Assembly (NCBI RefSeq): GCF_034366625.1 | Contig: NZ_JAXMIH010000005.1 | Span: 310,001 to 374,000 of the forward strand | Direction of reading: 5' to 3' | From: Prosthecobacter sp. | GTDB taxonomy: Bacteria; Verrucomicrobiota; Verrucomicrobiia; Verrucomicrobiales; Verrucomicrobiaceae | DNA: 64,000 nt | Shown: positions 9,025 through 17,945 of the stretch, in pieces | Layout of the letters: the number at the start of each line of letters is the position of its first letter | How positions within the stretch are numbered: position 1 is the first letter of the stretch | Notes under the pieces: model-generated | What the model saw: only the letters and a program-made list of their open reading frames with translations | Database searches by the model: none | What the model was told of the DNA's origin: nothing | Translations under genes and position numbers: made by a program

Positions 9025-11991
9025 TCACTCCTTCGTGATCGTCTCGTCAAGGTTGAGCAGCACGCGGGCAACAAGAGTATGAGGATCAATTTCGCCGGCT
9101 TTAGACTGATGGCGTTTGAGCATGGCGAGGAGTACAAAGGTTTCTTTGTCGCTTGGTGTGCGGCCGGTGCAGAGCTGGAAGCCGTAGGCGATGCGGGTGG
9201 TGTCATCGGGGCCACCTTCTTTTAACATGCGTTGGGCGAGGGCTTGGGCGGCTGCCATGCTGGTGGTTTCATTGAGCGTCATGAGAGCTTGCAGCGGCGT
9301 GTTGCTCTTGGAACGGCGGATGCAGGAGGATTCGCCATTGGGCACATCGAAGGTGCTCAAAAACGGATAGGGCGTGCTGCGGCGGCGGAAGACATAGACG
9401 CTGCGGCGGAACTGATTGGCGTCTTCTTCGACCTTCCATGGGAAGGGCGCGTAACTGGCGGGTTTTTCGAAGAGATGGGCGGGTGCGGGCGGCATGACGG
9501 GGCGTCCGCCGACGGCGGGATTGAGCAGGCCGCTGGCGGCGAGCTGGATGTCGCGTACGACTTCGCCTTCGACGCGGAAGCGCGGGCCGCGAGCGAGGAG
9601 GCGGTTGTAGGGATCGCGTTCGAGGTGTTGCGACGTGACGTTGCTAGACTGCTGGTAGGTTGCGCTGGTGACGATCAGCTTGAGCAGATGCTTTGTGCTC
9701 CAGTTGTGCTCCATGAAATCGACAGCGAGCCAGTCGAGCAACTCAGGATGGCTTGGGGCGCTGCCTTGGGTGCCGAAATCCTCGGCGGTTTCGACCAAGC
9801 CGGTGCCGAAGACCGCCTGCCACACGCGATTGACGAAGGCACGGGCGGCGGTGGGCGATTGTTTGCTCACCAGCCACTTTGCGAAGGTCAAACGGCTGCC
9901 ATCAGCGTTTTGGGGAAGTGGATTGAGCATGGCGGGCACGCCAGCGGTGACGGGATCACCGGGTTTGGTGAAGTCACCGCGTTTGAGCAGCGCGGTCATG
10001 CGCGGCTGATCGCGTGCATCGAGCACAAGCGTGGTGGTGCCTTCGGGATGCTGCTTCCACGCGGCTTCGATTTCGTCGTTGATGGGGTCCCACTCTGGAA
10101 CGGTGGCACGGAAGGCGGTGAACTCGGACTTCTTGCCATAGAGTGGATCTGCTGCCGCATTCGGCGCGTCAGTGCTGCTGATGCGATAGCGGCCGAGGTT
10201 CATGGTTTGCAGGTCATCACTGTTCCAACCACCGTGTTTCATGCTGAGGCCGACGGTGAGCTCGGCGTCAGGTTTCACCTCGACGGGTTTTTCGAGCACG
10301 AAAACGGCATTGCGTGGCACGTTGCGGCGTCCGGGGCCCGCATTGATACCCCAGGCGGTTTTGTCGTTGCCGTCGATGGCGTAGCTCACTGGTCCGGTGA
10401 CACGTTTGTCCTTCGAGACGTCTTGATCGCGGGCAAAAGGCGCGAGCGGCGTGTTCTCAGTCTCGCCAAAGTCGGCGCTGGCTTTGACAAACTTCAGCTT
10501 CGTCATCTTGCCGTCGATCTTCATCTCCACATTGAACTCGGTGAGCGCGGCGGTGCCTTTCTGTGAGCGTCCGGGGCCGTAGGCGGGCAGATTGGGGTCG
10601 TTCATGAGTTCGAGCCGGAAGGCGCTGATGGTGACGGGTGCTTCGAGTTTCACCACGAACTTCACTTCTGATTTCGTCGGCGCATAGCCTTGCGCGAGGA
10701 TGCTGCCATCCGCTTGGCGCAGCGCTTTCTCGCCACCGGAGGGATCGTCTTCAAAACTGAGCGTGCGCCATTGCGGCTGCGCGGTCTTGATGCCGGTGGA
10801 CCATGCGTTCATGCGCTGCTGCCAGTCGGGATGATCGTGCTTGAGCTTGGCTTCGAGTTCGGTGACGCGCTGGAGGATTTGGGAGCGCTGCATTTGCTCG
10901 CTGGAGGTGTACACAACGCGCCAGGGTTCGTTGTCATTGTTAAGGTAGGCGAACATGCGGTAGTACTCCTCCTGCGTGATGGGATCGTACTTGTGGTTGT
11001 GGCACTGCGTGCACCCGATGGTGAGGCCGAGGATGCTTTTGCCGATGGTGTCCATGCGGTCGAACATGGCCTCCATGCGGAACTGCTCGGGATCGACGCC
11101 GCCTTCTTCGTTGATCATCGTGTTGCGCAGGAAGCCGGTGGCGACGATTTGATCCTGCGAGGCCTTGGGAAGCTGATCGCCGGCTATTTGCTGGATGATG
11201 AACTGGTCGTAGGGCAGGTCGCGGTTGAAGGCGCTGATGACCCAGTCACGATAGAACCAGATGAAGCGCATAGGATCCTTTTCGTAGCCGTTGCTGTCGG
11301 CATAATGTGCGGCGTCGAGCCAGTGGCGGGCCCAGCGCTCGCCATAGTGCTGACTGGCGAGAAGAGTGGATGCCAGATGCTGGCTGCTGGATGCCGGATC
11401 GTTCTTGTAAGCGTTGGTGAAGGTGGTGATCTCTAGCGGAGTCGGTGGCAGGCCGGTGAGATCGAGATGGAGACGGCGGAGGAGGGTTTGGGGCGCGGTA
11501 GGAGGCGAAGGTTTGAGCCCTTCCTGTTCGAGCCGGGTGCGGATGAAGGCGTCGATGGGATGTTTCGCGTTGGCGGGCACTTTGGGCTTCACGGGAGGCT
11601 TGAAGGCCCAGTGATCGGTGTTCTTTTCGATGTCCGCACTGGCGCTGTCCGGCCAAACGGCTCCAGCATCGATCCAGGCTTTAAGTTTGGCAATTTGATC
11701 GGCGGTGAGCGGGCCGCCTTTGCGCGGCATGCGAATTTTTGGATTCGTGCCGAGCACGGCGTGCATGAGGCGGCTGTCATCGGCCTTGCCTGGCACGATG
11801 GCGATGCCGAAGTCGCCGCCCTTCATCGCACTGGGCTTGTGATCGATCCGGAACGCGGCCTCCTGCTTGTGCGAGCCGTGGCATTGATAGCAGCGTTCGC
11901 TGAGGATGGGTTGGATGTCTTTGACGAAATCGACGGCGGCTGCGGCGTGTGAGGCGAGCAGGAATGAAAGAAGGGCAGGGGAGCTTTTCAC
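9025..11991 (-). CDS. planctomycete-type cytochrome c with DUF1549 and DUF1553 (PSD1) domains
   Basis: A 988-residue secreted protein. A signal peptide (about residues 1-18) is followed by a PSCyt1-type haem domain with 'CYQCH' (about 34-38) and the paired 'MPRKGGPLTADQIAKLKAWI' stretch. DUF1549 begins around 'HPIDAFIRTRLEQEGL', and a carbohydrate-binding-like insert follows. C-terminal DUF1553 carries 'TPYPFLSTFDVPNGESS' and 'TPLQALMTLNE'. This architecture is characteristic of Planctomycetes and Verrucomicrobia; its biochemical role is not established, although links to polysaccharide breakdown have been proposed. In those genomes a DUF1501 gene often lies next to it, but here the only DUF1501 gene is about 24 kb away. 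It converges with the preceding membrane protein gene, 3 bases apart. Confidence 0.93.
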   Translation of the reverse strand: MKSSPALLSFLLASHAAAAVDFVKDIQPILSERCYQCHGSHKQEAAFRIDHKPSAMKGGDFGIAIVPGKADDSRLMHAVLGTNPKIRMPRKGGPLTADQIAKLKAWIDAGAVWPDSASADIEKNTDHWAFKPPVKPKVPANAKHPIDAFIRTRLEQEGLKPSPPTAPQTLLRRLHLDLTGLPPTPLEITTFTNAYKNDPASSSQHLASTLLASQHYGERWARHWLDAAHYADSNGYEKDPMRFIWFYRDWVISAFNRDLPYDQFIIQQIAGDQLPKASQDQIVATGFLRNTMINEEGGVDPEQFRMEAMFDRMDTIGKSILGLTIGCTQCHNHKYDPITQEEYYRMFAYLNNDNEPWRVVYTSSEQMQRSQILQRVTELEAKLKHDHPDWQQRMNAWSTGIKTAQPQWRTLSFEDDPSGGEKALRQADGSILAQGYAPTKSEVKFVVKLEAPVTISAFRLELMNDPNLPAYGPGRSQKGTAALTEFNVEMKIDGKMTKLKFVKASADFGETENTPLAPFARDQDVSKDKRVTGPVSYAIDGNDKTAWGINAGPGRRNVPRNAVFVLEKPVEVKPDAELTVGLSMKHGGWNSDDLQTMNLGRYRISSTDAPNAAADPLYGKKSEFTAFRATVPEWDPINDEIEAAWKQHPEGTTTLVLDARDQPRMTALLKRGDFTKPGDPVTAGVPAMLNPLPQNADGSRLTFAKWLVSKQSPTAARAFVNRVWQAVFGTGLVETAEDFGTQGSAPSHPELLDWLAVDFMEHNWSTKHLLKLIVTSATYQQSSNVTSQHLERDPYNRLLARGPRFRVEGEVVRDIQLAASGLLNPAVGGRPVMPPAPAHLFEKPASYAPFPWKVEEDANQFRRSVYVFRRRSTPYPFLSTFDVPNGESSCIRRSKSNTPLQALMTLNETTSMAAAQALAQRMLKEGGPDDTTRIAYGFQLCTGRTPSDKETFVLLAMLKRHQSKAGEIDPHTLVARVLLNLDETITKE

Positions 11992-12063
11992 GACGCGGAG
12001 TTTATACGCGAGTCAGGTATGCGAAATCAGCGCCCTCAGCATGGAGAATGCTGTTGAATGGCA

Positions 12064-13659
12064 TCATTTGCCGACCACGAGCTCCAAACTCGGATCTGGC
12101 TTCGGAAGGTTTTTTTTCTCCCAGAGCACCTTCTTCTGGGCATCCAGCACCTTCACGGTGAGGTTCTTGGTACGTTCACCGAAATCTTTGTCGGTGCGGT
12201 TCCAGATGACGATGGTTTCGAGCGGCGCTTCAAGCCCGAGATCTAGCTCCCACCAAGGGCTGCTACGTGCTTGACCATCGGTGTGGTTGACTTTGCCTCC
12301 CTTGCTGTTGTCGCCGTCTGTGCTTCCGTCGATAGCCAGTTCGGGGATGCCGCCCCAGTCGGTGCTGCTCTGTGTGGCGGTGCCTTTTGGGGCGATGTTG
12401 GTGTTGCCGCTGAAGACCTGCACCTCGGCGAGGTTGATGATGCCTTTGCCGGGAATCTCGACGCGGATGTAACGACCAAGCGCGCTGGATCCTGTGGTGA
12501 TGGGCGCGGCTGATTTCGCCTTGGCGGCAGGCTTGCCGACCTCCTCTTCATCTACGGTGATTTTCGTGCCTGCGATGGCGTCACGAAGAAAGGGCCAGAG
12601 GAAAATGCCGGCGATGGCGATGGCGACGAGATTCAGCACCACCGCGATCAGGGTGCGGCTGCCGGAGGATTTTTTTGCAGCAACCGCCGGTGCTGCGGTG
12701 GCGGGTGCGGCTGATGGCGCTGATTTCGGCGTGATGGGTTTCGGTTTCGGCGCATTCGGATGCGACGTGGACACGAGCTGAGTCGTCTGTGTGCCAGGTG
12801 CCATCGCGGGCGCCTGCTGTGGCATGTAACTGAAACCGCTCTGCATGCTGAGCATCAGCGCGTCGAGCGCCTGTGCCACAGAGTGCGGACGTCGTTGTGG
12901 TTCCAGGTTGAGCAGCCAGGCAAGCCAGTCGCGCAGCGGTTGATCCAGATCCGGCCGCACATGGTTGAGAACCTGATTGGTGGTGAAGTCATGCCAGTCA
13001 GACATGATTTCCTCCACGGTCTCGCCTTGCGCGGGCGCGGAGTTCGTCGCGATGCAGAACAGGCTCGCGGCGGCGGTGAACAGATCGCTTTGCGTCGTCG
13101 GTCGGCCACCGGCATGCAGTTCCGGCGCACGAAACCACATCGTTTCGGGCGGATGTGAGGTTCGCGTCAGTGAGAGGCCCCAGTCCTGCACCTGAAGGAA
13201 CAATCCGCCGCCCGGATGATCTGCGATGATGAGGTTGCTCGGCTTCGGATCGCCATGCGGCTGTTGCAGATGCTCGCCGACGAGCAGGGCGTGCATGAAC
13301 TGAACCGCCAGCGCACGAACATCCGCAGGCGCTGGCTGGCGCTCGGCGGCGAAGGCCCGGGCGTTCACTCCTGGCATGAATTCATAGACGAGTGCAAACT
13401 CATCCTCGGTGGGCAGCAGGGTGATGAGCCCGGCGATCTGCGGATGCCGCACCTGAAGCAGTGTAGGGGCGAGGAGCTGCAGCTTCTCACGATCCAGAGG
13501 GTGCAAGGTCTCGTGATCCTGCAACAGCACTTTGATCAGCACCTTGCGTCCGGTTGCCGTCTCCACCCCGCGATAGACCTTCGCCGAAGGTCCGGCGGCA
13601 ATGATTTTTTCGGGATGAAAGTGATCGGCGTACATTTTTAGAACCGAATGTGGCAGCAT
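12064..13659 (-). CDS. membrane-anchored kinase-like protein (probable pseudokinase) with C-terminal discoidin-like domain
   Basis: About 531 residues. The N-terminal ~290 residues follow the protein-kinase fold: 'SAKVYRG' in the glycine-loop position, 'VLIKV' for the ATP lysine, 'HGDPKPSN' at the catalytic loop and 'QDWGLSL' at the DFG site. The canonical HRD arginine is replaced (HGD) and the metal site reads DWG, so activity is doubtful. A Pro/Ala-rich linker leads to one transmembrane helix ('VVLNLVAIAIAGIFLWPF'). The last ~150 residues resemble an F5/8-type C (discoidin) domain with 'INLAEVQVFSG' and 'SSPWWELDLG', typical of carbohydrate binding. It would sit across the inner membrane with the binding domain outside. 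The start may instead be the ATG at 13635; longer frames collide with proC. Confidence 0.8.
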   Translation of the reverse strand: MLPHSVLKMYADHFHPEKIIAAGPSAKVYRGVETATGRKVLIKVLLQDHETLHPLDREKLQLLAPTLLQVRHPQIAGLITLLPTEDEFALVYEFMPGVNARAFAAERQPAPADVRALAVQFMHALLVGEHLQQPHGDPKPSNLIIADHPGGGLFLQVQDWGLSLTRTSHPPETMWFRAPELHAGGRPTTQSDLFTAAASLFCIATNSAPAQGETVEEIMSDWHDFTTNQVLNHVRPDLDQPLRDWLAWLLNLEPQRRPHSVAQALDALMLSMQSGFSYMPQQAPAMAPGTQTTQLVSTSHPNAPKPKPITPKSAPSAAPATAAPAVAAKKSSGSRTLIAVVLNLVAIAIAGIFLWPFLRDAIAGTKITVDEEEVGKPAAKAKSAAPITTGSSALGRYIRVEIPGKGIINLAEVQVFSGNTNIAPKGTATQSSTDWGGIPELAIDGSTDGDNSKGGKVNHTDGQARSSPWWELDLGLEAPLETIVIWNRTDKDFGERTKNLTVKVLDAQKKVLWEKKNLPKPDPSLELVVGK

Positions 13660-13734
13660 GGCAGGAAAGCGGGCTGCTGTGCAAGAGAAGATTGGCGGAC
13701 TTGCAGGATGCCGCATCTGCCGCACAGTCGCGGC

Positions 13735-14538
13735 ATGTTGAAACTCGGACTCATCGGCTGTGGGAAAATGGGCGGCGCGTTGCTGCGTGGCGTGGAGCAG
13801 GCGCTCGGCAAGGCCGGCCTGCAAGTGGCACTGAGCGATGTGGTGCCGGAGGCGGTGAACTCGCTGCGGAAGTGCCTCTCCTGCAAATCCATCACCGGCA
13901 CGCCGGAGGAGGTGGCCGCCGTTTCTGATGTCGTGATTCTCGCCGTAAAACCGGGCGACATGCGGGCGCTGTGCGAATCGCTTGCCGAAGTCAAGGGCAG
14001 CCGGTTGCATCTGAGCATTGCTGCGGGAATCTCGCTCGCGAATCTCGAAATCTGGCTCGGCAGCAGGCAGCGTGTGATTCGCAGCATGCCAAATACGCCC
14101 GCGCTTGTCGGTGTCGGTGCTGCAGCCTTCGCACGCGGGAGCAAGGCAAATGCGAAGGATGCGGTGCTCGCCACGAAGATCCTCGGTGCTGTCGGCACGG
14201 CGGATGAAGTCTCTGAAAAGCTGCTTGATGCCGTCACCGGTCTTTCTGGCAGCGGCCCGGCGTACATTTACACCGTGATCGAGGCGCTGGCGGATGGCGG
14301 TGTGCTCATGGGGCTGCCGCGTGCCACGGCCTTGCGTCTCGCGGCTCAAACCGTGGCCGGAGCCGCCGAAATGGTACTCCTAAGCGGCAAGCATCCTGCG
14401 GCGTTGCGCGATGAGGTCACCAGTCCCGGCGGTACGACGATCGCAGGTCTCGAAAAGCTGGAGCAGCACGGTTTGCGCAACGCCCTGATTCAGGCCGTGC
14501 GCGCAGCGACGGAGAAGAGCAAGGCGCTTGACGCCTGA
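13735..14538 (+). CDS. proC: pyrroline-5-carboxylate reductase
   Basis: A 267-residue cytoplasmic enzyme that reduces pyrroline-5-carboxylate to proline with NAD(P)H, the last step of proline synthesis. The Rossmann start 'LGLIGCGKMGGALLRG', the 'LAVKPGDM' strand, 'RSMPNTPALVGVG' and the C-terminal signature 'DEVTSPGGTTIAGL' are all present, and length is normal. The ATG at 13735 places the Rossmann strand at the N-terminus; upstream in-frame starts would overlap the divergent kinase-like gene. It converges with the next gene, 5 bases apart. Confidence 0.95.
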   Translation: MLKLGLIGCGKMGGALLRGVEQALGKAGLQVALSDVVPEAVNSLRKCLSCKSITGTPEEVAAVSDVVILAVKPGDMRALCESLAEVKGSRLHLSIAAGISLANLEIWLGSRQRVIRSMPNTPALVGVGAAAFARGSKANAKDAVLATKILGAVGTADEVSEKLLDAVTGLSGSGPAYIYTVIEALADGGVLMGLPRATALRLAAQTVAGAAEMVLLSGKHPAALRDEVTSPGGTTIAGLEKLEQHGLRNALIQAVRAATEKSKALDA

Positions 14539-14543
14539 TTGGA

Positions 14544-14906
14544 TCAAAACACCGGCTTGAAATAGCCGATGTAGCCCAGCACGGCACCGATCACTGCGGC
14601 GATGAGCACCACCAACGGAGCGGCGAGCACGCGGCGCTTGGCGAGCACGGGCAGGAAGCCAAGCACGAGCCAAAGGGCGAATTTTACGAGCACCCAATGC
14701 TGGGTGTAGAGCGAAGGCGCTCCTTCTGGCAACCCCTTGGACATCTTGGCGAGCATGCCGAAACCGGAGACGAGGCTGATGATCAGCCCGATGCCGTGCC
14801 ACTTCATCGCACGTTTCGCGCCTTCGCTGGAAAGCAGGCCGCCGAAACCGATGAAGACGAGGATCAGGCCAATGAGATGGAGGAAGTGGTAGGTCTGGAG
14901 TGACAT
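14544..14906 (-). CDS. small four-helix integral membrane protein
   Basis: A 120-residue hydrophobic protein with four predicted transmembrane helices (about 8-26, 38-56, 70-86 and 95-115) joined by short basic loops. No known family was identified with confidence. The overall look (helix, 'SSEGAKRAMKWHGIG', then 'QHWVLVKFALWLVLGFLPVLAKR') resembles small SirB2-like or DUF2269-like membrane proteins. The ATG at 14906 places the first helix near the N-terminus; a longer form would start at 14942. Function unknown. Confidence 0.7.
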   Translation of the reverse strand: MSLQTYHFLHLIGLILVFIGFGGLLSSEGAKRAMKWHGIGLIISLVSGFGMLAKMSKGLPEGAPSLYTQHWVLVKFALWLVLGFLPVLAKRRVLAAPLVVLIAAVIGAVLGYIGYFKPVF

Positions 14907-14980
14907 GGCGGAGTCTGTGGCCCAAAGAAACGTCCGCCACAAGTGCGGTGATGCGTTGATTTTAAGATCGGAATCTGAAG

Positions 14981-16771
14981 CTATTCAGCAGCGCTCACCT
15001 TCTCACCCGCGAGCTTGGCAGCACGTTCAGCGAGTTCGATGTGGAATTGCTCGGGCTGCGGAGCTTCACCTGTGGTGCGGGTTCTTGCGAACCAGTCGGC
15101 GAAGATTTCACCGGGCTGGCGCTCGGTTTTGAAGGCTTCGAGGAACTCGCGGACTTTGCCGGGCACGTCTTCACCGAGGACGGTCTTGAATTCGAGACCG
15201 GCGAGGCGGTTACCGCGGATGCTGCCGCCGACAAACATGGCGTACTTGTTCGGTGAGCGGCCCACGAAGCCGAAATCGGCGTTGTAGGGACGGCCGCAAC
15301 CGTTCGGGCAGCCGGTCATGCGGAAGAGGATCGGCTCGTCGGCGAGACCGAGTTCGCGCAGGGACTCGTCGATCTTGTCCATGAAGCCGGGCAGGACGCG
15401 CTCGGATTCGCTCAGAGCGAGGCCGCAGGTGGGCAGGGCGACGCAGGCGTGGGCGACTTTGCGGGCGCGGGTCATGTCATCGCTGTGAACGACGCCGTGT
15501 TTGGCGAGGATGGCATCGACGGCGGCTTTTTGCTCCGGCGAGACTTCAGCGATGATGAGATTGGTGTTCGGCGTGACGATGAGGGGCAGGTCGAGCGTTT
15601 TGCACAGCTCGGTGAAGGCGCTGCGGTAGTGCGGGCCGTTTTCACGGTCCACGATGCGGCCCATGCTGATGTGGACAGCGCAGTAGAGTTTGCCATCGCC
15701 CTGCTCGTGCCAGCCGAGGTTGTCCTCGACGCTGTCGAAGCTGAGTTCCTTCGGCGGGAAGGTTTCGATGCCGGGAAGGCGGCGGACGACTTCGGCGCGG
15801 AAACCGTCGAGGCCCATGGTCTGCACGGTGTACTTGAGGCGGGCGTTTTTGCGCTCGGTGCGGTTGCCGTGGTCACGCTGGGTGGTGACGATGGCTTCGA
15901 TGGCATCGACGACATTCGCGCGCTTCGCATAAAGTAGCCGCTGACCAAGGAAGGGCCGCGTGCTGAGCTGGCCGTGGCTCATGCCGAAGCCGCCGCCGAC
16001 GGTGATGGTGTAGCCTTCGACCTCGCCATTCACGACGTGCGGCACGAGGCCGACGTCCTGGGAGTAGATGTCCGCGTCGTTGCAGGGCTGGATGGCGACG
16101 CCGATCTTGAATTTCCGCGGAAGATAGACTTTGCCGTAGATCGGATCGTCGCCTTCGGGGGCCTTGGTCGCCTCGCGCACGGCGGGATTGACCTCGGGGT
16201 CTTTGATCCACTCGGGATCGACTTTTTCGCCGTCGAGCCAGATGTCGGCATAGGCGGTGGAGCGCCAGAGGAAGCGCTGGCTGATTTCCTCGGTGAGTTT
16301 TTGCGTGTCGGCGTGGACGGTGTCCTTGATCGGCGCGGCGGGGCCCATGGTGTTGCGCACGACATCGCCGCAGGCACCCATGGTGCTGAGGCCGCTGTGG
16401 CAGACGTTATGAATGACCTCTTTGAGGCCGCCTTTGAGCACGCCGTGAAGCTGGATGCCCTGACGGTTGGTCAGGCGCATGTTGCCGAAGGCTTTGGTGC
16501 AAAGGTCGTCATGGATGAGCCACTGCTTGGCGGTGATGCGGCCCCCGGGCATCTTGCTGCGGATCATGAAACTCCAGGCTTTGTCGAGCTTGGCCTTGCT
16601 GCGTTCAGCGCGCACGTCGCGGTCGTCCTGCTGGTAGGAGCCGTGGTGTTTGAGCAGGACGTTTGAGTCCTCCGGGATATGAGAAAGCGAGGTGTCAGCG
16701 AACTGTTCGGCGATCTGGCCGCGCAGGCCGACGGAGGCGAGTTTGATGTCTTCGACGGAGGCTTTTGACAT
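14981..16771 (-). CDS. cysI: sulfite/nitrite reductase hemoprotein (siroheme, 4Fe-4S)
   Basis: A 596-residue protein with the duplicated ferredoxin-like and siroheme-binding repeats of the sulfite/nitrite reductase family, matching CysI length. The cluster ligands are visible as 'ACVALPTCGLALSE' and 'TGCPNGCGRPYNADFG', the two-cysteine pairs that hold the [4Fe-4S] cluster bridged to siroheme. The N-terminal substrate region contains 'NMRLTNRQGIQLHGV' and 'TMGACGDVVRN'. In sulfur assimilation it reduces sulfite to sulfide with six electrons from a flavoprotein or ferredoxin. No cysJ-like flavoprotein or other cys gene is adjacent, so ferredoxin may be the donor. Sulfite is more likely than nitrite as substrate, judged from overall similarity to CysI. 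Confidence 0.9.
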   Translation of the reverse strand: MSKASVEDIKLASVGLRGQIAEQFADTSLSHIPEDSNVLLKHHGSYQQDDRDVRAERSKAKLDKAWSFMIRSKMPGGRITAKQWLIHDDLCTKAFGNMRLTNRQGIQLHGVLKGGLKEVIHNVCHSGLSTMGACGDVVRNTMGPAAPIKDTVHADTQKLTEEISQRFLWRSTAYADIWLDGEKVDPEWIKDPEVNPAVREATKAPEGDDPIYGKVYLPRKFKIGVAIQPCNDADIYSQDVGLVPHVVNGEVEGYTITVGGGFGMSHGQLSTRPFLGQRLLYAKRANVVDAIEAIVTTQRDHGNRTERKNARLKYTVQTMGLDGFRAEVVRRLPGIETFPPKELSFDSVEDNLGWHEQGDGKLYCAVHISMGRIVDRENGPHYRSAFTELCKTLDLPLIVTPNTNLIIAEVSPEQKAAVDAILAKHGVVHSDDMTRARKVAHACVALPTCGLALSESERVLPGFMDKIDESLRELGLADEPILFRMTGCPNGCGRPYNADFGFVGRSPNKYAMFVGGSIRGNRLAGLEFKTVLGEDVPGKVREFLEAFKTERQPGEIFADWFARTRTTGEAPQPEQFHIELAERAAKLAGEKVSAAE

Positions 16772-16848
16772 GGAGGCAGGGGTGAAGGGGGCGTTTTTAG
16801 GGCGGACAGACTCGGCTAAGTTGCCACGAAAGCAAGCTATGGCAAGAG

Positions 16849-16879
16849 TTGTTATACATTATGTCTATCGGAATAATAT
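16849..16879 (+). promoter_or_regulatory. candidate promoter for the coiled-coil lipoprotein gene
   Basis: In the 227-base gap between two divergent genes there is a short A+T-rich island. TTGTTA (16849-16854) and TAATAT (16874-16879) are separated by 19 bases. The match is weak and the spacer long, and it lies 120 bases before the ATG, so this is only the best candidate seen. The rest of the gap shows nothing recognisable. Confidence 0.25.
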
Positions 16880-16998
16880 AGAATTGGGCACGGCTGAAAC
16901 CTGCTCGGTATCTGGAAGGAGATCGCTTAGAAATACCGCATGTGAGCAAACGTGGCGTGACAATTGCACCTCAAGCCGCCTATATCTGAGCAATCTCC

Positions 16999-17883
16999 AT
17001 GAACTCCCCAGCATTGCCAGCCAGCAAGGCCGTTGCCACGCTTTTAGCACTGATGCTTGTCGCCATCCTGCCTGGCTGTGTGAAGCAAAGTGAATACGAG
17101 GCCTTGCAGCAGGAGAATCAGCAGCTTCAAAAACGGCTCGATCAGGCCACCGAACAGGCTCGGCAGGCCCAGGCCGAGTTGAGCGTCCAGCAGATACGCG
17201 TTTTTCAGTTGATGGAGGTCGAGACGAAGCTGCAAAAAACCCAGGAACAATTGCTGCAGACCCAAGATGAACTGGATGCCATGAAGGCAGAGTTTGAGAA
17301 ATTCCGCACCCAGAGACGCAGCGCCATGCTGGGCAAAAAATATCCCGTCCTTCATCTCGACAATGGCAAAATGCTGCGTGAGGCCGAGATCACAGCGATT
17401 GTGGGCGAAGAGCTTTCCATCAAACATGAGGATGGCTTCCTCAAGGTCGCATTGGCGGCTACTTCCGACGACTTGCGCTGGGAGGCTTGCTACGATCCCC
17501 GGGAAGCCAGGATGTCGGCCCGTGACCAATTGCTCGCGGAAGCCCGCAGGATAGAAGCAGGTAAACTCAGGGGAACGACCCAATCGAGGATGTCGGCGAC
17601 TGCTCCTTCATCACCCACCACCAGCGTTGTCGGAACCCTGCGTCAGCAGCTTGTCGCGCAGCGAAGGCAATTGAATACCGATTATCAGGCGCTTGCGGCG
17701 AAAAATTCCAGCGCCTTGCAGGGGGCGGCGGTGTGGGATTCCGCCAGACCTGAGGCCAGCCCTTTGTTGAACAGCTTGTCTGGCAGCCGGGCCGTGCTCG
17801 GCATCAGCCGGCTCCAGTCTCAACGCGACGCCATTCTCATGACACTTCAGCAACTTCGCAGCCTCGATCCTGCCGCCCGCTGA
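16999..17883 (+). CDS. coiled-coil lipoprotein of unknown function
   Basis: A 294-residue protein with a lipoprotein signal peptide ending in the lipobox 'LPGC' (about residues 24-27), so it should be lipid-anchored in the envelope. Residues about 30-100 are strongly heptad-patterned and glutamine-rich ('ALQQENQQLQKRLDQATEQ'), a long coiled coil. A small beta-rich part follows with 'YPVLHLDNGKMLREAEIT', reminiscent of SHD1-like or other small surface domains, then a low-complexity C-terminus. No enzymatic motif is visible. It may be a structural or periplasm-spanning protein. No operon partner is evident; the next gene begins 62 bases later on the same strand. Confidence 0.75.
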   Translation: MNSPALPASKAVATLLALMLVAILPGCVKQSEYEALQQENQQLQKRLDQATEQARQAQAELSVQQIRVFQLMEVETKLQKTQEQLLQTQDELDAMKAEFEKFRTQRRSAMLGKKYPVLHLDNGKMLREAEITAIVGEELSIKHEDGFLKVALAATSDDLRWEACYDPREARMSARDQLLAEARRIEAGKLRGTTQSRMSATAPSSPTTSVVGTLRQQLVAQRRQLNTDYQALAAKNSSALQGAAVWDSARPEASPLLNSLSGSRAVLGISRLQSQRDAILMTLQQLRSLDPAAR

Positions 17884-17945
17884 ACGCCTCGATCCCGCAA
17901 ATTTAGCTAGGCAAACCGCCCTTTTGATCGTTTCCTGTGATTGCC

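Noticed and set aside
9232..10566. 444-codon plus-strand frame inside the DUF1549/DUF1553 gene
   Set aside because: Shadow of a long conserved minus-strand gene; Gly/Ala/Glu-rich translation without recognisable motifs.
12028..12060. Six-base-pair hairpin CAGCAT/ATGCTG between the DUF1553 and kinase-like genes
   Set aside because: The stem is short and no T-run follows on either strand, so a terminator is not supported.
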